From an uncultured Eubacteriales bacterium (GTDB lineage Bacteria > Bacillota > Clostridia > Monoglobales > Firm-18): DNA of 14,287 nt. A model generated the notes under the pieces. That model was not told the DNA's origin and made no database searches. It saw only the letters and a program-made list of their open reading frames with translations. Below are positions 8,765 to 14,287 of the stretch, in pieces (the first letter of the stretch is position 1; each line of letters opens with the position of its first letter). The position numbers and the translations under genes are program-made. The stretch spans positions 1 through 14,287 of the forward strand of contig CAJLYO010000018.1 of NCBI GenBank assembly GCA_905210885.1, read 5' to 3'.

Positions 8765-9667
8765 TTAACCCTTAATCGCCCCGACCATAACGCCTTTCAC
8801 GAAATACTTCTGCAGAAAGGGGTATATAACCAAAACAGGAAGGCACGAAACAATCATTACCGCATATTTTATTACCTCGGCAATTTTTGCCTGCTCTGCG
8901 GCTGCCTCCATATTACCCGCCGCATTGGTCGTCATAGCGGCGCTCATTTGCTGCTGAACCAATATTTCCCTCAATATCAGCTGCAGCGGATACTTCGTTC
9001 TTGAATTTATAAACACAAGGGCACTGAAATACGAATTCCACTGACCGACACCGTAATACAGCGCCACTACCGCAATAATAGGTGCACAAAGCGGAATAAG
9101 TATTCTCGTCAGTATTTTAACATTGTCGCAGCCGTCTATCATAGCCGCCTCCTGCAATGTTTCCGGGATTGACTGAATATATGTTCTTGTGATAATTACG
9201 TTCCAGGTAGAAACTGCGCCGGGAAGGATTATTGCCCAAATAGTATCAAGCATTTTAAGCTTTTTAACAAGCATAAACAGCGGTATAAGTCCTCCGCTGA
9301 AAAACATTGTAAACGTCATAATCGCAACAAATATATTTCTTCCGCGCAAATCCTTTCTCGAAAGCGGATAAGCACAAAGCAGCGTTAAAGTCACGCTCAG
9401 CGCTGTGCCCGTAACCGTGTATATAATCGTATTTTTATAGCCCGTCCATATCTCTTTTTCGTTTAAAACCCTTTTATATCCCTCAAGAGTAAAGCCTTTC
9501 GGCAACAGCACTACCTTACCTGCCGCTACCATGTTCGGATCGGAAAACGAAGCGCTTACCACAAATATCATGGGATACAGTACCAAAATAAGAACCATAA
9601 CCAACAGCAAATCATTTATCACGCGAAAGGCAATATCTGCCTTAGGACTTTTAATTTTATTATTCAT
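8765..9667 (-). CDS. Carbohydrate ABC transporter permease, LplC/YtcP-like
   Basis: A 300-residue integral membrane subunit of a binding-protein-dependent sugar importer. About six membrane segments are visible (roughly 17-40, 80-101, 112-134, 142-164, 194-220 and 266-288). The cytoplasmic EAA loop that docks the ATPase is at 173-192 (EAAMIDG, then LIP). The N-terminus (DLLLVMVLILVLYPMIFVVSASFSD in part) and the C-terminal YFVKGVMVGAIKG ending are typical of the second permease of LplB/LplC pairs, which import complex oligosaccharides in Firmicutes. I chose the ATG at 9667 because GGGGGTGA precedes it at normal spacing; the in-frame ATG at 9685 lies inside the upstream gene and has no such site. 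The partner permease ends 11 bases upstream and its TAG stop runs directly into this SD, suggesting coupled translation. Such systems usually share a housekeeping MsmK-type ATPase, and none is encoded here. Confidence 0.95.
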   Translation of the reverse strand: MNNKIKSPKADIAFRVINDLLLVMVLILVLYPMIFVVSASFSDPNMVAAGKVVLLPKGFTLEGYKRVLNEKEIWTGYKNTIIYTVTGTALSVTLTLLCAYPLSRKDLRGRNIFVAIMTFTMFFSGGLIPLFMLVKKLKMLDTIWAIILPGAVSTWNVIITRTYIQSIPETLQEAAMIDGCDNVKILTRILIPLCAPIIAVVALYYGVGQWNSYFSALVFINSRTKYPLQLILREILVQQQMSAAMTTNAAGNMEAAAEQAKIAEVIKYAVMIVSCLPVLVIYPFLQKYFVKGVMVGAIKG

Positions 9668-9678
9668 ATGCTCACCCC

Positions 9679-10620
9679 CTACCACAAGCTTGTATCGCTG
9701 ATAGCCTTTGAGAAGTAGTTTACGGATACCAGCAAAATAAAGTTAACCAGTGAATTAAATAAACCTACCGCAGTTGAAAATCCGTATCTTGCATCTACAA
9801 GACCTGCTCTGTACACATATGTGGAAATAACATCGGATGTGTCCATATTAAGACCGTTTTGAAGAAGGTATATTTTTTCAAAACCAACGTTCATTATTCC
9901 GCCGAGGCTCATAATAAGCATTATAATCATCGTCGGTACAAGACACGGGATGTTGATGTGTATTATTTTCTGCATAATATTCGCGCCGTCTATCGTTGCG
10001 GCTTCCTTTATTTCTTCATCAACATTGGTAAGAACGGCTATGTACAAAATGCTGCTCCAGCCGGTTGTTTGCCATGCGCCGGTTAAAACATAAATTGTTT
10101 TAAAAAACTCCGGTCTTTGCAGAAATGATATCGACTTGCCGCCGCAAAGTTTTATAATTACGTTTATAATACCCATTTCCGGAGTTAAAAATATAATTAT
10201 CATACCGCACATAACAACGGTTGAAATAAAATACGGTGCATAAGTAATTGTCTGTACCGTGCTTTTGAATTTTGTGTTTTTCACCTCGTTTAGCATAAGC
10301 GCCAAAATGATTGGGAGCGGAAAACTCACAGCAAGGGAATAAAAGCTAATGCCAAGCGTATTTTTAATAAGCAAAGCGGCATATCTTGACTTAAAAAACA
10401 TTTTAAAGTAGTCAAGTCCGCACCACTCGCTTCCAACTATTCCCAGCGATGGAACATAATCTTTAAAAGCAATTAATATTCCGTACATAGGTATATATGA
10501 AAATACAATAATAATTGAAAACGGCAGCAACAGCATAATATATAAGTCATAGTTTTTTAAAATGCTGTTTGTACGCCAACTGTTCTTTTTTGAACTTAAC
10601 TTATCCGAAACAGTTTTCAT
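9679..10620 (-). CDS. Carbohydrate ABC transporter permease, LplB/YtcO-like
   Basis: A 313-residue membrane subunit and heterodimer partner of the next gene's product. Hydrophobic segments lie at about 26-52, 84-110, 126-146, 174-197, 225-250 and 282-304. The EAA loop is at 206-225 (EAATIDGAN, then INIP). The N-terminal YDLYIMLLLPFSIIIVFSYIPMYG and AFKDY signatures and the C-terminal RAGLVDARYGFSTAVGLFNS region are those of LplB-type permeases for oligosaccharide import. The ATG overlaps the stop of the GH42 gene (TAATG), and its AAGGAG ribosome binding site lies inside the last codons of that gene, so the two are translationally coupled. Usually a solute-binding lipoprotein gene adjoins such a pair. 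Here the GH42 gene precedes it and SLH protein genes follow, so the binding protein must be elsewhere or replaced. Confidence 0.95.
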   Translation of the reverse strand: MKTVSDKLSSKKNSWRTNSILKNYDLYIMLLLPFSIIIVFSYIPMYGILIAFKDYVPSLGIVGSEWCGLDYFKMFFKSRYAALLIKNTLGISFYSLAVSFPLPIILALMLNEVKNTKFKSTVQTITYAPYFISTVVMCGMIIIFLTPEMGIINVIIKLCGGKSISFLQRPEFFKTIYVLTGAWQTTGWSSILYIAVLTNVDEEIKEAATIDGANIMQKIIHINIPCLVPTMIIMLIMSLGGIMNVGFEKIYLLQNGLNMDTSDVISTYVYRAGLVDARYGFSTAVGLFNSLVNFILLVSVNYFSKAISDTSLW

Positions 10621-12755
10621 TACATTTCATCTCCTTTGCAAACCAGAAATGCATCGCAGTCATTTGCAGCAATTTCTACGGAAACAGACACACCGTCATA
10701 CACTGCTTTTTCTTTTGTCAATATATTTTTCAAAACACAATTTTCCGCCAAATTCAGCTTAATATTAACTTCCGCATCTTCGTCATTGTTATTTGTAACA
10801 ACGATTAACCGAATCTCGCCGTTTGTTTTCAGAATGTCTGTGCGTATATTGTCAACATTACATAATGCGTTTTTTTCAACACCGCACTGTTGTATTATAT
10901 CGTCAAAAAACGCCGCCGTTTCGCCGGAAAAGCCCTTGCTGTAACCGTAACCTACGAGCGAGCCTAACATTACCGCGCTGCCTTTGCCGTAATTATTTCT
11001 CACAGCAGCACACCGGCCGTCCGAAAAATATGCTATGGCCTGTGCGTTTTCCTGCGGTATTAACTCCTCGCTGTAATAATATCCGTTGATTGTTTTTTCA
11101 CCGCCGAGATTTAAACTTACCACGCTGTTTTTTATATCCTCGCTGCTCCACTCATCGTGATACGGGTCGTGAAATACAGAAGAAGTAAGCACTTGTCCTT
11201 CCTTTGCACCGAAGACCTCATCAAAACCGAGAGAAGGAACTGTCTCGGCAAACAAACCGTCGCCCGATGTAACCGCACCGAAAAAGCACTCGCCCACAAG
11301 CGTTCCGCCGTCCGCAACCCATTTTTTCAATCTTTCTGCCACATCATTTTTTATATAATGGGGGAAAGGATAGAAAACTGCCTTGTATTGGCTCAGCTTT
11401 TCTTGTGTAAGCTGTTCTGTCGAAACAATATCAACATTATAGTTTTCATCATGAAGCGCGTCAAAAATTCCTTTTAATGAAAGATAATACATTTCCGTAC
11501 TTCCCGTTATGCACCATGTAAAAACCTGATTTTCACTGCCGTTAATTACCGCAATCTTCGGTTTGCCGGGCATGACATTAAGTATCACGTCCCGATTTTC
11601 CTGCAATGCATTATTAAGCTGCACCGCATACTGCAGCTGCTTTGCCGGTGTTCCGTCAACATTTGTTAACCCCCATGCCGGAGATTCCGCGCCCAAACGT
11701 TCCGGTCTGTACTGCCAGTACTGGAATCCCTTAACGCCTTTTGAAAGCGGAATAAATACATTCCTTTTATAATCTTTTATTGTTGAAATTCCGGGTCTGC
11801 CGTATATATTGCCTCCGTTTATCTGCACTTCCGAACTGATAACCGGCTTACCCTCCGCAGCGGAAACGGAAATTGTTGCGGAAAATGTGTTTGTTCCCAG
11901 GCTGTTACCGTGTATATCGCCGAGCTGCGCAAGCCGAAAATCATCGCTGCACGCTGCAACCATATTAAAATACGGAAGCGGAACTGTATGTACCATAACA
12001 GGATGCTCACTGTCATACTTTCTTACAGCTTCTTTTCTCATCCGCGTTTCTTCTATAAGCGTATCTGCAAAGAACTCACGAAAATCCACCATATTGTTAA
12101 ACATTTGGGAGCATCTCGGAAGCTCCGTTTCATCCCAGCTGCCGTAATACTGATGCCACGAATTATTCAACGCCTCAACGGTTTTATATTTATTCTTTAA
12201 CCATTCTTTGAAAGCCGCCAGCGAATGTTCACAATAACAAAGCAGTTCTTCCTGCCCCGGCTCTCTGTTTTCTATTCCGCTGCCAAGCTCGGGTTCATTC
12301 CACAAGTCCCAGAGAAGCAGCGCCGGATGGCTGCCAAGCTCCTTTGACAGTGCCTCACAAAAATCCCTTCTCGCTCTTATTCCCTCCGGAAAATGAAAAC
12401 AAGGGCCGGGCGAACCGCCGACCTGACGATATGCTATGGTGCGGTAGCTTATTTTTTTGCCTGCTCCGTCTACCATTACAGAGTCCGGATATTTTTTGCA
12501 AAACCATGCCGGCGCAACATCTAAAATTATGTTTATAATAACCTTAATGCCGTTTTCATGCGCTATATCCATTATTGAACGCAAATCGGAAAAATCGTAC
12601 TTATTTTCCGCCGGACAGTTGCTTCTCCATTGTGCCCATATTTTTATGGTATTGAAACCATTGCTTTTAATGTTTTCAATATCTCTTTTCCAATCATTTG
12701 AAAGCGGTGTGGGCGCTCTGTAATACTGTGAGCCATATACAATATCTTCAAACAT
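10620..12755 (-). CDS. GH42-type glycoside hydrolase (beta-galactosidase-like), cytoplasmic
   Basis: A 711-residue protein with no signal peptide, close to the usual GH42 length. Domain A is a TIM barrel (about 1-385). It opens RAPTPLSNDWKRDIENIKSNG, has WDLWNEPELG with the likely acid/base E154, and VISSEVQING with the likely nucleophile E309; the 155-residue spacing fits GH42. GFQYWQYR and SPAWGLTN are barrel-end motifs. Residues about 396-605 resemble the GATase-like trimerisation domain (KIAVINGSENQVF, VFYPFPHYI, WVADGGTLVGE). A small beta domain (about 620-711) ends the protein. The usual GH42 activity is release of terminal beta-galactose, sometimes alpha-arabinopyranose, from oligosaccharides. 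Location before the importer genes supports hydrolysis of imported oligosaccharides. The ATG at 12755 follows GGAGGT with a slightly long spacer (11-12 bases). The four-cysteine zinc cluster of some GH42 enzymes is not apparent. Family is fairly sure; substrate is not. Confidence 0.92.
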   Translation of the reverse strand: MFEDIVYGSQYYRAPTPLSNDWKRDIENIKSNGFNTIKIWAQWRSNCPAENKYDFSDLRSIMDIAHENGIKVIINIILDVAPAWFCKKYPDSVMVDGAGKKISYRTIAYRQVGGSPGPCFHFPEGIRARRDFCEALSKELGSHPALLLWDLWNEPELGSGIENREPGQEELLCYCEHSLAAFKEWLKNKYKTVEALNNSWHQYYGSWDETELPRCSQMFNNMVDFREFFADTLIEETRMRKEAVRKYDSEHPVMVHTVPLPYFNMVAACSDDFRLAQLGDIHGNSLGTNTFSATISVSAAEGKPVISSEVQINGGNIYGRPGISTIKDYKRNVFIPLSKGVKGFQYWQYRPERLGAESPAWGLTNVDGTPAKQLQYAVQLNNALQENRDVILNVMPGKPKIAVINGSENQVFTWCITGSTEMYYLSLKGIFDALHDENYNVDIVSTEQLTQEKLSQYKAVFYPFPHYIKNDVAERLKKWVADGGTLVGECFFGAVTSGDGLFAETVPSLGFDEVFGAKEGQVLTSSVFHDPYHDEWSSEDIKNSVVSLNLGGEKTINGYYYSEELIPQENAQAIAYFSDGRCAAVRNNYGKGSAVMLGSLVGYGYSKGFSGETAAFFDDIIQQCGVEKNALCNVDNIRTDILKTNGEIRLIVVTNNNDEDAEVNIKLNLAENCVLKNILTKEKAVYDGVSVSVEIAANDCDAFLVCKGDEM

Positions 12756-12766
12756 TTTTACTCTAT

Positions 12767-12788
12767 ACCTCCGTAAAACCTCCGTAAA
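12767..12788 (-). promoter_or_regulatory. Tandemly duplicated Shine-Dalgarno sequence before GH42
   Basis: Two perfect 11-base copies (ACCTCCGTAAA on the plus strand, 12767-12777 and 12778-12788) lie end to end. On the mRNA each reads TTTACGGAGGT, so the GH42 leader carries two GGAGG sites, about 12 and 23 bases before the ATG. Only the nearer one is within working distance, and its spacing is a little long. Confidence 0.65.
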
Positions 12789-12806
12789 TTAATTTGCCTT
12801 GCTTAC

Positions 12807-12836
12807 ATTTTAAATCACAGGTGCTGCAGTTTTCAA
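12807..12836 (-). promoter_or_regulatory. Candidate internal promoter for the GH42-led operon
   Basis: On the minus strand TTGAAA (12836-12831, 5/6) is followed after 18 bases by TAAAAT (12812-12807, 5/6). The start would be near 12800, about 45 bases before the GH42 ATG. It lies in the only sizeable gap of the minus-strand cluster, so the GH42, permease and surface genes could be transcribed separately from the SGNH gene. Confidence 0.45.
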
Positions 12837-12880
12837 TATGTGGTTTATTTACGCCTGAAAACATTCAAATAACACATATT
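12835..12880. repeat. Inverted repeat between the SGNH and GH42 genes
   Basis: The left arm 12835-12850 (AATATGTGGTTTATTT) pairs with the right arm 12867-12880 (AAATAACACATATT): 14 pairs with a 2-base bulge around a 16-base loop. The right arm overlaps the SGNH stop codon. The left arm overlaps the -35 of the candidate internal promoter by two bases. It is AT-rich and has no T-run after it on the minus strand, so it is a poor intrinsic terminator. It could be an operator or an mRNA hairpin. Confidence 0.45.
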
Positions 12881-13562
12881 ATTTTAAAAGCTTCAAAAGC
12901 TGCCCGGCAATGCGCTCCGCAATCATTTGCATGCCCAAATCCCCGGGATGCGCCGCAACTCCGCTGTGTTCAAACAGCCCTGTCGCCTTCATTTCGTCAA
13001 GTTCGCCCAAGTTGCCAAGCTCTATAAACGGATATCCGTATTCCCCGGCAAGCATTTTTATATATTTATCTGCCGGGTGTTTCCAAAAACTCCCGGTGAA
13101 AATAACTTTTGCATTTGTATCCCTTTTGAAAAAAGAGAGCAGCTTTAAATATCCTTCTTTAAACTTGCTTTCATCCACATTTTCATACGGCATATTTTCC
13201 GCAATGCGCATTACGATTATATCGGGTTTAAAGTTTGCCGCATCCTCATACCACGGCAAAAAGCTTTCGGCATCTTCGTTTTCATAATTTCTCTCATATT
13301 CCGCCGCCTGCGCAATACATATTCCCGCGCGGATGTTATTTGTCTTAAGTATTTCGGCAACGCGGTGCACATAATCATTTTCGGGAGAAGATGCAGCCAT
13401 ACCCCATGATCCGCTCCAACCTATGTCGCTGTTTGGCTCGTGATAAGTAATTGAATTTCCGACAAACAGAATTTTTACGTCACTTTCTTTTTCGTTTACA
13501 TAATATACTTTTTTTATTGTCTGCCCCAAAGCCGACACACTGTTCTTTTTTAACTGCTCCAT
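12879..13562 (-). CDS. SGNH/GDSL-family hydrolase (probable intracellular carbohydrate esterase)
   Basis: A 227-residue protein with no signal peptide. Block I is FVGNSITYHEP with nucleophile S37 in a GNSIT context, a common variant of GDSL. IVMRIAENMP (117-125) fits the block III strand, with N123 the probable oxyanion-hole Asn. Near the C-terminus AAHPGDLGMQMIAERI supplies the likely catalytic H205, but the usual Asp three residues before it (DxxH) is a valine (V202). E198 or another acid might substitute, or the enzyme may work as a dyad. Many SGNH proteins in glycan loci remove acetyl or other acyl groups, and that role fits the neighbouring cytoplasmic GH42 enzyme; it is inference. It is the first gene of the minus-strand cluster, starting 10 bases after a GGAG site. 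A 123-base gap with its own promoter candidate separates it from GH42. Confidence 0.88.
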   Translation of the reverse strand: MEQLKKNSVSALGQTIKKVYYVNEKESDVKILFVGNSITYHEPNSDIGWSGSWGMAASSPENDYVHRVAEILKTNNIRAGICIAQAAEYERNYENEDAESFLPWYEDAANFKPDIIVMRIAENMPYENVDESKFKEGYLKLLSFFKRDTNAKVIFTGSFWKHPADKYIKMLAGEYGYPFIELGNLGELDEMKATGLFEHSGVAAHPGDLGMQMIAERIAGQLLKLLK

Positions 13563-13719
13563 TATTCATACACTCCGTTACAAATTATTAATAGCATATA
13601 CTATATTACTTCCGTCCGGGTAAAGCTTACAATATGTAATTTGCAAGCAAAACCGCAAAAACAACAGCAATAAACATACTTTCGGGTGTTTTCAATGCTG
13701 TCAACACTTACAAAATACA

Positions 13720-13731
13720 TATCTTAAGATA
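13720..13731. promoter_or_regulatory. Perfect 12-base palindrome, possible operator
   Basis: TATCTTAAGATA reads the same on both strands and ends 11 bases before the TTGACA -35 element of the regulator gene. It lies in the divergent region, where an activator or repressor of either direction could bind. A chance 12-base palindrome in AT-rich DNA is possible, so the functional reading is inference. Confidence 0.35.
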
Positions 13732-13742
13732 CCCTCCTGCCA

Positions 13743-13771
13743 TTGACACAAAAATAAAACAGTGATAATAT
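13743..13771 (+). promoter_or_regulatory. Sigma-A-type promoter of the divergent regulator gene
   Basis: A perfect -35 hexamer TTGACA (13743-13748) is followed after exactly 17 bases by TAATAT (13766-13771), a 4/6 match to the -10 consensus in an AT-rich stretch. Transcription would start near 13778, leaving a leader of about 40 bases before the GTG start at 13819. Position and spacing make this the best promoter in the window. Confidence 0.7.
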
Positions 13772-13818
13772 TATTGTTGAAATGTTACGCACTACAGTAC
13801 TATCAAAGGATGATATAT

Positions 13819-14287
13819 GTGAAAATCGTAAGAAAGAAAAAGGCAAAAATTTTCAACTTATACCTTCTGACGCATCTCGGCCTGTTTTTAATTCCGTTTC
13901 TCGGCTTTGGTTCATTCTTTTATTTTTCCTCAATCAATTCTACCAAGACGAATACCGAGTCGGTAAGCATCAGAGATATTGAAGTAATAAAAAGCGACTT
14001 TGACGAAAAAATAATCTCTTTATACAATACAGCTCTCAATATAGCCGCCGACCCCGATTTCACGCCCAACGGCTTAAGACGTGACAACGCCGAGTGTATC
14101 AGCAAATTAAAATTATATCGCTCAAGGAATATATACTTAACCGATGATATAGCATTTTTCTACAGAAATACCGATACGGCGTACACAAGCAAAGGAATTT
14201 GTACCATGAGAAATATGCTTGCATCATTTAACATTGACATTCCCATGGAAGAACTTGATGCGTATTTTGACAAACATACGACACCGT
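13819..14287 (+). CDS. Membrane-anchored sensor-type transcriptional regulator, N-terminal part (AraC/YesS-like; partial)
   Basis: An open frame from GTG at 13819 to the right edge (156 codons, no stop). The GTG lies 8 bases after AGGA (within AAAGGATG). An in-frame ATG at 13810 abuts the SD and is a poorer start. The product begins with a basic stretch (VRKKKAK), then one membrane segment (about 13-38), then a hydrophilic, probably extracellular region (ESVSIRDIEVIKSDFDEKI, then LYNTALNIAADPDF). This matches the start of Firmicute AraC-family regulators with a two-helix-anchored extracellular sensor (YesS, YtdP), which commonly sit divergent to LplB/LplC-type operons. The second membrane helix and DNA-binding domain would lie beyond the window, so the family is inferred from the N-terminus and context. 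A sensor histidine kinase is the main alternative. It probably regulates the divergent operon. Confidence 0.75.
   Translation, partial: MKIVRKKKAKIFNLYLLTHLGLFLIPFLGFGSFFYFSSINSTKTNTESVSIRDIEVIKSDFDEKIISLYNTALNIAADPDFTPNGLRRDNAECISKLKLYRSRNIYLTDDIAFFYRNTDTAYTSKGICTMRNMLASFNIDIPMEELDAYFDKHTTP

Larger units (their letters stand above)
13563..13818. promoter_or_regulatory. Divergent intergenic control region
   Basis: A 256-base gap between the SGNH gene (minus) and the regulator (plus). It holds the plus-strand promoter at 13743-13771 and a perfect palindrome at 13720-13731. It also has an imperfect dyad at 13625-13648 (GCTTACAA against TTTGCAAGC, with an inner perfect TTACA-ATA-TGTAA) and a GTGTT/AACAC inverted repeat at 13687-13707. 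For the minus strand the promoter is less clear. TTGTAA (13632-13627), 18 bases, then TAATAT (13608-13603) is a weak candidate overlapping the dyad. A perfect minus-strand TTGACA at 13704-13699 lacks a well-spaced -10. A weak basal promoter that needs an activator would fit, but this is not shown. Confidence 0.5.

Noticed and set aside
9668..9685. Upstream ATG for the LplC-like permease
   Set aside because: It overlaps the end of the partner permease gene and lacks an SD, whereas the ATG at 9667 follows GGGGGTGA.
12835..12880. Inverted repeat as an intrinsic terminator of the SGNH gene
   Set aside because: The stem is AT-rich and no T-run follows it on the minus strand, so it is listed as an inverted repeat only.
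13782..13982. 66-codon plus-strand open frame starting with ATG near the right end
   Set aside because: It overlaps the GTG-started regulator in another frame, has no SD, and lacks the membrane segment and sensor-like sequence.
1..14287. Defence system, mobile element or CRISPR content
   Set aside because: No transposase, integrase, nuclease, spaced direct repeats or tRNA was found. All genes fit carbohydrate uptake and its regulation.

Overview
The window looks like part of a carbohydrate-utilisation locus from a Gram-positive, low- to moderate-GC Firmicute, most likely a Clostridia member. The evidence is strong GGAGG-type ribosome binding sites, S-layer homology (SLH) surface proteins, a sugar importer permease pair of the LplB/LplC type and a membrane-anchored regulator of the YesS/YtdP style. 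Combined SLH and glycoside hydrolase repertoires of this kind are known from plant-fibre-degrading gut Clostridia such as Monoglobus. That placement is inference; no rRNA or marker gene is present.

Layout. Eight genes lie head-to-tail on the minus strand. In transcription order they are: a cytoplasmic SGNH/GDSL hydrolase (13562 to 12879), a cytoplasmic GH42-type glycosidase (12755 to 10620), two ABC sugar permeases (10620 to 9679 and 9667 to 8765), a secreted protein with three C-terminal SLH repeats (8726 to 7059), a 1095-residue secreted protein with internal SLH repeats (7041 to 3754), a 1123-residue secreted multidomain clan GH-A enzyme (3738 to 367), and the start of another secreted protein that runs off the left edge (326 to 1). 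Between the GH42 gene and the left edge the spacing is a 1-base overlap or gaps of 11 to 40 bases, with stop codons running into or lying next to the next Shine-Dalgarno sequence, so this is almost certainly one operon. On the plus strand, the 5' end of a membrane-anchored regulator gene starts with GTG at 13819 and leaves the window on the right. The 256-base divergent region between it and the SGNH gene holds its promoter and several palindromes.

How it may work (inference). The surface proteins and the secreted GH-A enzyme would capture and cut a glycan outside the cell. The permease pair would import the oligosaccharides, and the cytoplasmic SGNH hydrolase and GH42 enzyme would remove acyl groups and terminal sugars. 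The divergent regulator, with an extracellular sensor, would switch the operon on. No solute-binding protein and no ATPase are encoded in the window.

The most interesting feature is a roughly 170-residue beta-rich domain at the N-termini of three consecutive secreted proteins, four copies in all (two in the GH-A enzyme). One copy is joined to SLH repeats and two to a catalytic domain. It is a candidate undescribed glycan-binding or surface-assembly module. No RNA genes, CRISPR arrays or mobile elements were seen.
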